Origin: Myxococcus xanthus
GTDB lineage: Bacteria > Myxococcota > Myxococcia > Myxococcales > Myxococcaceae
Assembly: GCF_900106535.1 (NCBI RefSeq)
Contig: NZ_FNOH01000019.1
Span: forward strand, 47,595 to 111,594
DNA: 64,000 bases
Direction: 5' to 3'
The notes under the pieces are model-generated. The model ran no database searches, had not been told where the DNA came from, and was given only the letters and a program-made list of their open reading frames with translations. Below, piece after piece: positions 35,214 to 43,949 of the stretch (position 1 is the stretch's first letter; the number at the start of each line of letters is the position of its first letter). The position numbers and the translations under genes were made by a program.

Positions 35214-36483
35214 GGCCTGTGACCTCGTGGTCGTCGGCGCCGGACCTGGCGGACTCGCTGCCGCTTGCCGCGCGGCCGAGGCGGGGCTGGAGGTGCTCGT
35301 CCTCGACACCCAGCCCGAGCCCGGTGGTCAGGTCTGGAGAGGCGAGGCCCGAAAGGGCGCGAATCGCCTCGCGCGTCGGTGGCTCACCCGCTTCGCGGCG
35401 TCGGGCGCTCGCTTCCGTCCAGGCGCCCGCGTCGTTGCCGCGCCCGAGCCGGGAGTGCTCCTGGTCGAAGAGGGCTCCTCCTCGTTCGCGGTGCGCTACA
35501 GCCGCGCGGTGCTCGCCACTGGCGCGCGCGAGCGCTTCCTCCCGTTCCCCGGTTGGACACTCCCGGGCGTGCTGGGCGTCAGCGGCCTCCAGGTGCTCAT
35601 CAAGGATGGCCTCCCCATTCGCGGCAAGCGCGTGGTGCTCGCCGGCACGGGCCCGCTGTTGCTCGCCGCCGCCGCGACGATTCACGCCCACGGTGGCGAG
35701 GTCCTCTACATCGCCGAGCAGGCCTCCGCCGAGAGTCACTGGGGCTTCGCCCTCCAGCTCTGGCGACACCCGACCAAGCTGCTCCAAGGCGCCTTGATGT
35801 CCGCGGCGCTCATCCGCGTGCCCACGTCCACGGACGCTTGGGTCATCGCCGCCGAAGGCGAGGGCCGGGTGGAGTCGGTCCGCCTGTCCGTGCGCGGTCG
35901 CGAGGAACAGTTGCGGTGCGACTACCTGGGCGCGGCCTACGGGCTCGTGCCCAATCTGGAAGTGGCCCGGCTGCTGGGCTGTGAGACCTCGGCCGGCACG
36001 GTGGTCGTGAACGAGCGCATGGAGACGCGCGTCCCCAAGGTCCACGCCGTGGGCGAGCTGCTCGGCATCGGCGGCATGGACCAGGCGCTCGTCACCGGAG
36101 AGCTGGCCGGACTCGTCGCCGCCGAGCAACCCATCCCCGTCGAGCTGGAGCGCACCTGGCATCGCGTCCGCGCGTTCGCCGCCCAGCTCGCGCGGCATGA
36201 CGCGCCACGCGCGGAGCTGCGACGACTGGCCACGCCCGACACCCTGCTGTGCCGCTGCGAGGACGTGCCCCTGTCCGCGCTGGAGGGCTGTCAGAACCTG
36301 CGAGAGGCCCGGCTGTACGCCCGCCTGGGCATGGGCGCCTGTCAGGGCCGCACCTGCGGCACGGCGGCGCAAACCCTCTTCGGCTGGTCGGGCGAGGACG
36401 TGCGCCCACCATGTCTTCCCGCGCGCATCGGCAGCCTGCGCCTTCCCTCGGACGTTTCCTCTACCCACACGAGAGAGTCATGA
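35206..36483 (+). CDS. D-hydroxyproline dehydrogenase, large FAD/[2Fe-2S] subunit
   Basis: The 425-residue protein has an N-terminal FAD dinucleotide fold (CDLVVVGAGPGGLAAACRAAE), an NAD-like fold (GKRVVLAGTGPLLLAAAATI) and a C-terminal BFD-like [2Fe-2S] domain with LLCRCEDVPLSALEG and GMGACQGRTCG. This combination is typical for the alpha subunit of three-part amino acid dehydrogenases (HcnB/SoxA-like). It should relay electrons from the small subunit to the respiratory chain. Stop overlaps the deaminase start (ATGA). Confidence 0.87.
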   Translation: MREACDLVVVGAGPGGLAAACRAAEAGLEVLVLDTQPEPGGQVWRGEARKGANRLARRWLTRFAASGARFRPGARVVAAPEPGVLLVEEGSSSFAVRYSRAVLATGARERFLPFPGWTLPGVLGVSGLQVLIKDGLPIRGKRVVLAGTGPLLLAAAATIHAHGGEVLYIAEQASAESHWGFALQLWRHPTKLLQGALMSAALIRVPTSTDAWVIAAEGEGRVESVRLSVRGREEQLRCDYLGAAYGLVPNLEVARLLGCETSAGTVVVNERMETRVPKVHAVGELLGIGGMDQALVTGELAGLVAAEQPIPVELERTWHRVRAFAAQLARHDAPRAELRRLATPDTLLCRCEDVPLSALEGCQNLREARLYARLGMGACQGRTCGTAAQTLFGWSGEDVRPPCLPARIGSLRLPSDVSSTHTRES

Positions 36484-37370
36484 ACCTCTGGACTGGTGTC
36501 CTCCCCGCCATCACCACCCCCTTCAACACGGACCTGTCCGTCGACCACGGCACGGTGCGCTCACACGTGCGCTGGCTGGTGTCGCAGGGATGCACTGGCA
36601 TCATCCCCTGCGGCTCACTGGGCGAGGGCGCGACGCTGAGCCAGGAGGAGAAGGCCGCGGTGATGCGCACGTGCGTGGACGCGGTGAAGGTGCCCGTCAT
36701 CCCGGGCATCGCCGCCCTGTCCACGGCGGAGGCCGTGCAGCTGGCTCGCGCCGCGGAGGAGGCGGGCTGCGCCGGGCTGATGGTGTTGCCCCCGTATGTC
36801 TATTCCAGCGACTGGCGCGAGATGAAGGCCCACATCTCCGCCGTCCTGCGCGCCACGAAGCTGCCGTGCCTGCTCTACAACAACCCCGTCGCCTACAAGA
36901 CGGACTTCACCCCCGCCCATCTCGCGGAGCTGGCCGCCGAGCATGACAACGCGGTCGCCGTGAAGGAGTCCTCCACCGACGCCCGTCGCGTCACCGCCAT
37001 CCGCGCCCTCCTGGGAGACCGGCTGGCCGTGGGCGTGGGCGTGGACGACTGCCTCGTCGAGGGCGTGGACGCGGGCGCGCGCTTCTGGGTGGCGGGGCTG
37101 GTCAATGCGTTCCCCGCCGAGTCCGTGCGACTGTTCGAGCTGGCCCTCGCCGGAAAGAAGCAGGCCGCGTTCGAGCTGTACCGCTGGTTCCTGCCGCTCT
37201 TGCGCCTGGACACCGTCACCAAGTTCATCCAGCTCATCAAGCTGGTCCAGCAGGAAGTCGGCTGGGGCCACGAGCGGGTGCGTGGGCCTCGGCTGGAGCT
37301 GGCGGGTGCCGAGCGCGAGGAGTGCCTGCGCGTGCTGCGCGAGGCCCTGGCGAACCGGCCCGCGTTGTAG
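36480..37370 (+). CDS. 1-pyrroline-4-hydroxy-2-carboxylate deaminase (DHDPS/NAL family)
   Basis: The 296-residue lyase belongs to the dihydrodipicolinate synthase/N-acetylneuraminate lyase family. It has the motif CGSLGEGATLSQEE, the catalytic Tyr in LLYNNPVAYKTD and the Schiff-base Lys in NAVAVKESSTDARR. Within this operon it fits the deaminase that converts pyrroline-4-hydroxy-2-carboxylate into alpha-ketoglutaric semialdehyde and ammonia. ATG 36480 overlaps the preceding stop. DHDPS itself is unlikely because the context is catabolic. Confidence 0.88.
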   Translation: MNLWTGVLPAITTPFNTDLSVDHGTVRSHVRWLVSQGCTGIIPCGSLGEGATLSQEEKAAVMRTCVDAVKVPVIPGIAALSTAEAVQLARAAEEAGCAGLMVLPPYVYSSDWREMKAHISAVLRATKLPCLLYNNPVAYKTDFTPAHLAELAAEHDNAVAVKESSTDARRVTAIRALLGDRLAVGVGVDDCLVEGVDAGARFWVAGLVNAFPAESVRLFELALAGKKQAAFELYRWFLPLLRLDTVTKFIQLIKLVQQEVGWGHERVRGPRLELAGAEREECLRVLREALANRPAL

Positions 37371-37402
37371 TGCCCCGTCGCGAAGTGTCCTGTAGCGAAG
37401 CT

Positions 37403-37423
37403 GGAGGGGCGATGGGCCCCTCC
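37403..37423 (+). other. GC-rich hairpin inside the hydroxyproline operon
   Basis: GGAGGGGC (37403-37410) pairs with GCCCCTCC (37416-37423) with a five-base loop, in the only gap (70 bases) of the operon. It may weaken or protect the transcript between deaminase and dehydrogenase genes. Confidence 0.4.
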
Positions 37424-37440
37424 CGGAGTGAGGTCGCTGA

Positions 37441-39015
37441 ATGAGCTGGATGGGACTGTCCTTGATTGGCGCCGAACGCGGCGAGCCCGGTGGGCCGACG
37501 TTCACCGGATGGAATCCCGCGGAGGGCGTGGCGCTCGAGCCTCGCTTCCACGGCGCGCGGCCCCAGGAGGTGGAGCGGGCCTGCGTGCTCGCGGAGCAGG
37601 CCGCCCCCACGCTCGCGGCGCTGCCCTCGCGTCAGCGCGCCGTGTTCCTGGAGCACGTCGCCGAGGCGCTCCTCGCGGCGGAGGCGGACTTCCTCGCCGT
37701 GACACCAAAGGAGACCGGACTTCCCCCCGCGCGCATCCAGGGAGAGCTGGGCCGCGCGGCCGGACAGTTCCGTCAGTACGCCCGGCTGCTGGCGGAAGGC
37801 AGTTGGGTGGATGCGCGCATCGACCGTGCCTTGCCCGAACGCCGTCCCTTGCCGCGTCCGGACCTGCGCTCCCTGCTGCGCCCCGTGGGGCCGGTGGCCG
37901 TGTTCGGCGCGAGCAACTTCCCGCTCGCGTTCTCCGTCGCCGGAGGTGACACCGCGTCCGCGCTGGCCGCGGGCTGTCCCGTCGTCGCCAAGGCCCATCC
38001 CGCGCACCCCGCGACGTCAGAGCGCGCGGGCCTGGCCATCCGCGCGGCCGTGGCGGCGTGTGGGCTGCACGAAGGCGTGTTCTCGCTCCTGTTCGACGCG
38101 GGCACGGAGGTGGGCGCCTCGCTCGTGAGTCACCCCGCCATCCGCGCCGTCGGCTTCACGGGCTCGCGTGGCGGAGGACGCGCGCTGATGGCGCTGGCCG
38201 CCGCACGGCCTGTCCCCATTCCCGTCTTCGCGGAGATGGGCTCCATCAACCCCATCTTCCTCCTGCCGGAGGCGCTGGCCGCCCGTCCCCAGGCGATGGC
38301 GGACGCGCTGGCCACGTCCATCCTCCAGGGCGCGGGCCAGTTCTGCACCTCGCCTGGCCTGCTCGTGGCGGTGGAGGGCCCGGGGTACGAGGCCTTCCGC
38401 GCGCGGCTCGCGGAGAAGCTGGGGGCCGCCTCGGCCGCGCCCATGTTGACGCCCGCCATCGCCGAGCGCTTTCGCGAGGGCGTGAGCCGTCTCGCCGCTC
38501 GCACGGACACGCGGACCTGTGCACGGGGTGAGTCGAGGGCCGCGCTGGGCGCCGCCGCGCTGTTCGAGGCGGAGGCCCGCGTGGTGCTCGCCGAGAGCGC
38601 GCTCACGGAAGAGGTGTTCGGAAGCTGCGCGGTGCTGACGGTGGCGCGTGACGCGGCGGAGCTGGTGCGCGTGGCCTCCAGGCTGGAAGGCCAGCTCACC
38701 GCGACGGTGATGATGGACGCGGGAGACACGGCGCTGGCCGCCGAGCTGCTCCCCACGCTGTCGGACCGCGTGGGGCGCGTGCTGATGAATGGTGTCCCCA
38801 CGGGCGTGGAGGTCTGCCCGGCCATGGTGCATGGCGGTCCCTTTCCGGCCAGTTCGGATGGCCGCTTCACCGCCGTGGGCACGGGCGCCATCCGCCGCTT
38901 CGTGCGGCCGGTGTGCTACCAAGATGTGCCGGACGCGCTGCTCCCGCCGGAGCTGCGCGATGCGAATCCCCTGAACCTGTGGCGAACGGTGGAGGGGGCA
39001 CTGAAGCAGGAGTGA
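37441..39015 (+). CDS. Alpha-ketoglutaric semialdehyde dehydrogenase
   Basis: The 524-residue aldehyde dehydrogenase oxidises alpha-ketoglutaric semialdehyde to 2-oxoglutarate with NAD(P). It has PVGPVAVFGASNFPLAFS, the Rossmann segment AVGFTGSRGGGRAL, the catalytic Glu in VFAEMGSINPIF and the nucleophile Cys in LQGAGQFCTSPGLL. The protein has the extended length and FGASNFP motif of the KGSADH class from hydroxyproline and sugar-acid pathways. It ends the operon and delivers the product to the citric acid cycle. The stop lies inside the terminator stem. Confidence 0.9.
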   Translation: MSWMGLSLIGAERGEPGGPTFTGWNPAEGVALEPRFHGARPQEVERACVLAEQAAPTLAALPSRQRAVFLEHVAEALLAAEADFLAVTPKETGLPPARIQGELGRAAGQFRQYARLLAEGSWVDARIDRALPERRPLPRPDLRSLLRPVGPVAVFGASNFPLAFSVAGGDTASALAAGCPVVAKAHPAHPATSERAGLAIRAAVAACGLHEGVFSLLFDAGTEVGASLVSHPAIRAVGFTGSRGGGRALMALAAARPVPIPVFAEMGSINPIFLLPEALAARPQAMADALATSILQGAGQFCTSPGLLVAVEGPGYEAFRARLAEKLGAASAAPMLTPAIAERFREGVSRLAARTDTRTCARGESRAALGAAALFEAEARVVLAESALTEEVFGSCAVLTVARDAAELVRVASRLEGQLTATVMMDAGDTALAAELLPTLSDRVGRVLMNGVPTGVEVCPAMVHGGPFPASSDGRFTAVGTGAIRRFVRPVCYQDVPDALLPPELRDANPLNLWRTVEGALKQE

Positions 39016-39055
39016 CTCCCAGGTGCCCTGTCTTCACCCGGGAGTCACTCCCGGG
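39009..39055. terminator. Bidirectional terminator between hydroxyproline operon and collagenase
   Basis: GGAGTGACTCCC (39009-39020) pairs with GGGAGTCACTCC (39040-39051), twelve perfect pairs with a 19-base loop. The right side can also fold alone (CCCGGGAGT/ACTCCCGGG, 39037-39055). It sits between convergent genes and includes the dehydrogenase stop codon. Confidence 0.65.
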
Positions 39056-39057
39056 CT

Positions 39058-41298
39058 TCACGGCGCAGTGTCGAAGCGGGCCTCCAGCTTCACGCCCGCG
39101 AACGCCGCGCGGGCCCTCACCATGGCGTAGTAGTAGACGCCGGTCAGCGGCGAGGGGATGTCCACCACCTCGTCGTTGCCGGCCAGATACGGCCGGTAGT
39201 CATACGCCGTCGTCGACGGCCACTGATTGGCGCGGACGTAGAGGTCCGCGTTGCCCGTGCCGCCGCTCATCTGGAAGCGCAGGTTGCGCGCGCCGGCGGG
39301 CACCCAGAGGTAGAAGTACTGGATGTCGTTGCCAGCCAGCGGGCCCCGGTAGCAGCCGTTGTCCAGCATCCGGGTGTCCGCGCCCGTGCACTGCGTGCCG
39401 GTGCCAGGCCCCGGGCCCGGGTCCGGATTCGCGCAGGTGCTCGGGTCGGTCGCGGTGGAGACGCAGTCAATCCACTGGTGGAACTCCGCGTCGTTCGCCG
39501 AGCCCAGGCTGTCCAGCGACGTGCGATACCCGGTGTAGTTCCCCGCGCGGAACTGGCTGACGAAGGTGTCCACCTGCGCCGGGTGGCGCTCGAACATGAA
39601 GCGCACCGCGAGGTAGCCCCAGTAGTACACGCGCTCGGTGCCACTGTTGTAGTCGTTGCGCAGAATCTGGCTGAGCTGGAAGCGCTTGCTGGTGCCCAGC
39701 TCCACCGCGGACGCGTTGTCGTCCTTCTTGGAGACGTACTCCCCCAGCCCTTCAATCCACCAGATGGTGGGCTGGCTGATGCTGTCACCGAAGCCGCCCT
39801 TCATGTTGAAGCGGCCATCCAGGTAGTGGACGTACTCGTGGCGCAGGTTCCAGATTTCGAACGCGGGCCGAACCCACTCCGCCTCGTAGGCGATGAAGCG
39901 GGCCTGATTGCCGGACGCCGCCGGGTCTCCCTCCAGGTACATGCCGCCGTTGTTCGTGTCGATGCCGAACAGCGCGCCGGCATACGTCTGGTAGTCCAGG
40001 CTGCTGTCGAAGATGACCATCTCCAGCGACGTGTTGTTGTCACTGGCGACGGGCAGGCGGCCCGTCTTCAGCTTGTCGTGGAAGTAGGACTCCTGCGTTG
40101 CGAGCTGGTCGCAGCTCTGCGCGAGCTGCGTGGCCGTCATCTCCTGGGCGCGCATGCGCAGCGTGGCGCCGCAGTTGTGCGTCACGCGGAGCACCGCCTG
40201 CTCCAGCGTCCGCCGGAAGTCGCAGATGCCGTAGTACGCGCAGTTGGCGCCGTCGTAGAAGTCGGCCATCTCCGCAGCGCCCACCCAGACGCCCGCGGTG
40301 GGGCCCGTCATCGAGTGGCTGGTGATGAGCGCCTTCACCTTGGGGCGCGTCTTCGTCTGCAGCGTCCCCGCGTACTGGAGGAAGCGGGACAGCTCGCGGG
40401 CCGCGTTGACGGAGAGGTACTGGTTGTCCGTGCCCAGCAGGTGCTCGGTGCGCAGGCCGAAGGAGTCCAGCGAGTCGATGATGGACGGGTCCTGCTGCAC
40501 GGCCGCCACGAAGTCGTCGTTGTAGTGGCCTCGGAACAGTCCGACGAACACGTTGTTGGTGGCGCTGCGCATGTACCAGAAGGCCTGGGTGGTGTCGTTG
40601 AAGCGGTCCAGCAGGCCCTTGAAGGTGCCCAGGTGCCGCGCGTTCTCCCCCGCGCTGTCGATGAGCGTGACGAACTCCTGCAGCACCGCGCCGTGGTCGT
40701 CGTTGACGTCCCGGAAGTGGCTGTTGGCCACGAAGGCGGCCAGGGCCGGGCGGATGGCGTTGGCCAACGCCGTGCCGTAGCTGCCCACGACGTCCGGGGC
40801 GTAGTACTGCACGTAGTACCCCGCGCGCAGGAACATGATGAGCTGGAGCGTCTGGCCGTTGTTGTTGCCCCCATAGCCTTGCGCGCTGGAGGTGAGCGCG
40901 TTGGCGATGGTGACCATCTTGCTCTCGATGAACACCTGCCGGGCGAGCGTGCCCGTGACGCTGAACAGCGTGTTGATGCACTCCGTCGTGGAGCCCTTCA
41001 CCAGCGTGACGAGCGCCGTGCCGGTGGCGGACCCGAAGGCCGCCGTGTCACACGCCAGCAGAAGGCGCTTCGATGCCGGTGGGGTGAGGGCCTGACGTAA
41101 CTGCTGCGGGGGGACATCCGGCTGCCGCTCGTCGGGTTGGATGCGTTGGTGCGCGTGCTCCAGTCCATGGACGCGCTGAGCAGGCTCGACCGGGAGAGGA
41201 CCTCCGGGGCGCGCCTCCGCTCCAGGTGCGAACAGGGCGAGACAACAGATGGCGAGGACGATGTGACAGCGACACCAATCAGCGATTGGACTGCGCAT
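39058..41298 (-). CDS. Secreted M9-family collagenase with PPC domain
   Basis: The 746-residue protein has a signal peptide (HIVLAICCLALFAPGAEA), an M9 N-terminal activator-like half (about 80-390) and a gluzincin catalytic domain with zinc motif HEYVH (about residue 487) and downstream Glu in WWIEGLGEYVS. This matches the Vibrio/Clostridium-type M9 collagenases (HEYxH). After a Pro-Gly linker it ends in a pre-peptidase C-terminal (PPC) domain (YFYLWVPAGARNLRFQ; GNADLYVRANQW) common in secreted proteases. It should cut collagen or gelatin outside the cell. Its gene converges on the hydroxyproline operon and is divergent from a PAS-AraC regulator. Confidence 0.88.
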   Translation of the reverse strand: MRSPIADWCRCHIVLAICCLALFAPGAEARPGGPLPVEPAQRVHGLEHAHQRIQPDERQPDVPPQQLRQALTPPASKRLLLACDTAAFGSATGTALVTLVKGSTTECINTLFSVTGTLARQVFIESKMVTIANALTSSAQGYGGNNNGQTLQLIMFLRAGYYVQYYAPDVVGSYGTALANAIRPALAAFVANSHFRDVNDDHGAVLQEFVTLIDSAGENARHLGTFKGLLDRFNDTTQAFWYMRSATNNVFVGLFRGHYNDDFVAAVQQDPSIIDSLDSFGLRTEHLLGTDNQYLSVNAARELSRFLQYAGTLQTKTRPKVKALITSHSMTGPTAGVWVGAAEMADFYDGANCAYYGICDFRRTLEQAVLRVTHNCGATLRMRAQEMTATQLAQSCDQLATQESYFHDKLKTGRLPVASDNNTSLEMVIFDSSLDYQTYAGALFGIDTNNGGMYLEGDPAASGNQARFIAYEAEWVRPAFEIWNLRHEYVHYLDGRFNMKGGFGDSISQPTIWWIEGLGEYVSKKDDNASAVELGTSKRFQLSQILRNDYNSGTERVYYWGYLAVRFMFERHPAQVDTFVSQFRAGNYTGYRTSLDSLGSANDAEFHQWIDCVSTATDPSTCANPDPGPGPGTGTQCTGADTRMLDNGCYRGPLAGNDIQYFYLWVPAGARNLRFQMSGGTGNADLYVRANQWPSTTAYDYRPYLAGNDEVVDIPSPLTGVYYYAMVRARAAFAGVKLEARFDTAP

Positions 41299-41334
41299 GG
41301 CTTCGTGCTCCTCGAATGGGGGGGGCTTGCCGCA

Positions 41335-41361
41335 CGGTGTCGTCCGTTTCGAGTGACACCG
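41335..41361. promoter_or_regulatory. Inverted repeat between collagenase and regulator genes
   Basis: CGGTGTC (41335-41341) and GACACCG (41355-41361) form perfect 7-bp arms 13 bases apart, in the 138-base divergent region. Spacing suits a dimeric regulator; the PAS-AraC protein encoded alongside is the obvious candidate. Confidence 0.5.
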
Positions 41362-41436
41362 ACGTGGGTTTCACGCGGTGTTCAAGGTATTCATGAGCAC
41401 GTGTGACATTCTTGTGTCTTTCCCATGTGGGGACGA

Positions 41437-42240
41437 ATGGAAACCACCAAGACGCGTGAAACCTTGGAGCACTGGCGGATGGGCTTCATGGGGCGGGTGG
41501 CGAATCCGCTGTTCGCGGAGGAGCTGTTCGACCGGGTGCCGGACATCGTCTTCTCGGTGAAGGACATCCGGGGGCGCTACGTGTGCATGAGCGAGGCATG
41601 CGCGGAGCGCTGTGGCCTGAAGAGCAAGGCGGCGGCGGTGGGGCACACGGCGCACGAGCTGTTTCCCCAGCACATGGCGGACCGGTACGTGCGACAGGAC
41701 GAGAAGGTGTTCCAGACGGGACGCGCGCTCGTGGACAACCTGGACCTGACGTTGTTCAACAACCGCAAGCCGGGCTGGTGTCTGACGAGCAAGGTTCCGC
41801 TGTTCGATGCCACGGGCGAGGTGATGGGGCTGGCGTGTCTGTCCAAGGACGTGCACGAGCCGGGGCGCGCGGGGCTGGTGGACGAGCGCTTCGCGGGGAC
41901 CATCGATTACATCCAGGCGAACTATGGGGAGCGGCTGCGCATCGACTCGCTGGCGCGGCGGGCGGGGATGTCCGCGGCGCAGTTCGAGCGGCGGATGCAG
42001 CGCATCTTCCAGCTCTCAGCCGGGCAGTTCATCATGAAGACGCGCATCGACGCAGCGGCGGAGCGGCTGGTGGAGGATGCGCAGCCCATCGCCGCCATCG
42101 CCCTGGCGGTGGGTTTCTGTGACCAGAGCGCCCTGTCTCGCCAGTTCAAGCAGGTGACGGGGTTGAGCCCGCGACAGTACCGGCAGCTCGTCGTCGCCAC
42201 GTCCGTGCCGGGAGCGCCACGGGGCAAGCAGGCTCGCTGA
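41437..42240 (+). CDS. PAS-AraC family transcriptional regulator
   Basis: The 267-residue protein has an N-terminal PAS domain (about 25-130: LFDRVPDIVFSVKDIRGRYVC; GHTAHELFPQHMADRYVRQDE) and a C-terminal AraC double helix-turn-helix (IDSLARRAGMSAAQFERRM; IAAIALAVGFCDQSALSRQF; TGLSPRQYRQL). A PAS domain in place of the usual cupin is found in a set of AraC regulators near amino acid catabolic genes. GGGGACGA before ATG 41437 supports the start; ATG 41425 is possible. Position suggests control of collagenase and perhaps the hydroxyproline operon, with hydroxyproline or a related molecule as ligand. That is inference. Confidence 0.83.
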   Translation: METTKTRETLEHWRMGFMGRVANPLFAEELFDRVPDIVFSVKDIRGRYVCMSEACAERCGLKSKAAAVGHTAHELFPQHMADRYVRQDEKVFQTGRALVDNLDLTLFNNRKPGWCLTSKVPLFDATGEVMGLACLSKDVHEPGRAGLVDERFAGTIDYIQANYGERLRIDSLARRAGMSAAQFERRMQRIFQLSAGQFIMKTRIDAAAERLVEDAQPIAAIALAVGFCDQSALSRQFKQVTGLSPRQYRQLVVATSVPGAPRGKQAR

Positions 42241-42291
42241 AGCCAGGCCACCTGGCGTGAAGTTCACGCCGGTGTAGCCACAGCAACCCGC

Positions 42292-43239
42292 TTAGAACCG
42301 CCCCGCCCGAGCCTGGTCGAAGTCCACGCGGTGCTTCATGTACAGCGTATCCAGCATGTGGTTGCTGATGGGGTTGGCATTCCCATCCGTGAACCGGTGC
42401 ACCACCGCGCCCTTGCCCGCGTCCTTCAGGAAGGCCGTCGGGTCCACGCTCCCGCCCAGGCCCGTGAGCGTGGGCACCGGGTCCGCGTTGTTGACGTAGT
42501 GCACATACTTGGGCCCATCCACATACCGCGTGGACGCCGCGCCAAACGTTTCCACGCTCAGCTTGCCCAGCGTCTTCTCCACCTGCGCCTGGGACATGCC
42601 ATCCTCGATGCGCAGCCGCTTCGCCACGTCATCCAGCGCCCGCGCGGTGATGAGGCCGCCCTGGCTGTAGCCCATGAGGTGCACCTCTCGGCCCGCCTTC
42701 AACTCGCTGTAGAGCGTGTCCGCCAGTGCATCCACCGCGGGGTTGTGGCCCTTGTCCAGCTTGTCCGCCACACACTGCGCCAGGTCCGCCACCAGGCCCT
42801 GCGTCGCGTTGTGGATGCCCACCACCTTCGCGTCCGCCGTCTCCGCGATGGCCTGCATCTCACTCAACTGCCCCGACGTCGGCGTCATGATGCCGTTGAC
42901 GTAGAGAATCGTCTTCGACGGGTTCGGGTTGTCCAACGGTGTCACGCCTGGGATCTCCTTCAGCGGCGTGCCGGGCGGAAACGTCTGCCCCTTGGCCCCC
43001 ACGAACTTCCCGTCATTCATCCGGTCCGGCTTCGCATCCCCGCCGAAGATGCGCTTCAGCTCATTCACATGCGCGGCCTGGAAGACGTCCTTGCCCATCT
43101 CGATGAAGCGGGGCACGTCGGCGATGCCGCCCTTGATGGCATCCACCACCCCGCCCACCAGGGAGTTCTTCGGAGCCGCCGTGGGTGCCTTCACAGTCGT
43201 AGGGGTGACGGCGCTGCGGCTGCGGTCGATGGGGCTCAC
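42292..43239 (-). CDS. Alpha/beta-hydrolase-like protein with GYSQGG nucleophile elbow
   Basis: GTG 43239 has AGGAGG five bases upstream, giving 315 residues with no signal peptide. After a Thr/Ala/Pro-rich N-terminus the central part has KTILYVNGIMTPTSG (oxyanion-type strand) and VHLMGYSQGGLITARAL with the catalytic Ser of lipase-like hydrolases. A distal His is likely in VHRFTDGNANPISNHML. Substrate unknown; such proteins act on esters or as host-modifying lipases in predators. It converges with the PAS-AraC gene. Confidence 0.65.
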   Translation of the reverse strand: MSPIDRSRSAVTPTTVKAPTAAPKNSLVGGVVDAIKGGIADVPRFIEMGKDVFQAAHVNELKRIFGGDAKPDRMNDGKFVGAKGQTFPPGTPLKEIPGVTPLDNPNPSKTILYVNGIMTPTSGQLSEMQAIAETADAKVVGIHNATQGLVADLAQCVADKLDKGHNPAVDALADTLYSELKAGREVHLMGYSQGGLITARALDDVAKRLRIEDGMSQAQVEKTLGKLSVETFGAASTRYVDGPKYVHYVNNADPVPTLTGLGGSVDPTAFLKDAGKGAVVHRFTDGNANPISNHMLDTLYMKHRVDFDQARAGRF

Positions 43240-43359
43240 GAGGGCCTCCTGCCCGGTGGGGGAAGGGTGTTCTCCCCATCTTCTCAAGCTCCCAGAGGGA
43301 AGTTGCGTCCTCCCACCTCGCGCGTGTCAATCCATACGGAGGGCACGCGACATGCCGCG

Positions 43360-43815
43360 TCAATGCGACACGGGCGGTGAGGGCTCACGCGTTTCGGGGT
43401 CATGGTGGTTCAGCGTCTGCTCCGCCTGCTCGCGATGGAGGCGCATCGTGGCCGTCTCCTCCTCTTCCGTCCGCTGACGCCGCTTCACCAGGCCCTGCGT
43501 CTCATCCACGAACCAGAACACCACCCGGAAGAAAGCCGAGATGACCGTGATGAGCAGCGTGGACAGCACCCAACTGAGCACGTAGCCGGGCCAGCCTCCC
43601 ACGGACACCCGAATGACGTTCGTCCCCGTGAGCGGCACCAGGACGAAGGCCACGTAGTGCGACACGCAATAGGGGCACGACACCAGGTAGCCCAGCCACG
43701 AGTCCTTGCCCCCCAGCCGCGCGCGCAGCGGCGCGAAGATGCGCTCCCGGGACAGCGTCTGCGACACGCCCATCACCACGGCGGAGACTGCGAAGAGCTG
43801 GAAGAGGTCCCCCAT
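43360..43815 (-). CDS. DUF1360 family membrane protein
   Basis: The 151-residue protein has three to four hydrophobic helices and the DUF1360 mark LVSCPYCVSHYVAFVLV (CPxC-x-H). The C-terminal 45 residues are charged and cytoplasmic (KRRQRTEEEETATMRLHRE). DUF1360 proteins are small bacterial membrane proteins without a known role. It is divergent from sigC. Confidence 0.82.
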   Translation of the reverse strand: MGDLFQLFAVSAVVMGVSQTLSRERIFAPLRARLGGKDSWLGYLVSCPYCVSHYVAFVLVPLTGTNVIRVSVGGWPGYVLSWVLSTLLITVISAFFRVVFWFVDETQGLVKRRQRTEEEETATMRLHREQAEQTLNHHDPETREPSPPVSH

Positions 43816-43905
43816 GTCGCCAAGGTGGCGATGACTCGCCGGGCAAGAAACAGCGGGCCGCCATGAGGGCCCCCGCCCGCCCGCTCCCCCTGCCTGCCCC
43901 CCGGC
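43816..43905. other. First part of the gap between DUF1360 and sigC genes
   Basis: The whole gap is 43816-44127 (312 bases). This first part is CG-rich, with no reading frame of note. The palindromes are at 43906-43949, and the stretch from there to the sigC start contains GCCCATATGCATGGGC (43980-43995), an imperfect dyad. Confidence 0.4.
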
Positions 43906-43949
43906 GCCAACGGCGCCGTTGGCCAGTCGACGTTCGGAAGAGACTTCCG
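43906..43949. promoter_or_regulatory. Two palindromes upstream of sigC
   Basis: GCCAACGGCGCCGTTGGC (43906-43923) is an 18-bp perfect palindrome. CGGAAG-AGA-CTTCCG (43935-43949) is a tight hairpin just after it. Both are about 180-220 bases before the sigC start; one may be an operator, the other a terminator for upstream reading. Confidence 0.45.

Noticed and set aside
39478..41100. 540-codon plus-strand frame across the collagenase gene
   Set aside because: Shadow of the collagenase; low-complexity Arg/Val/Leu/Gly sequence with no domain.
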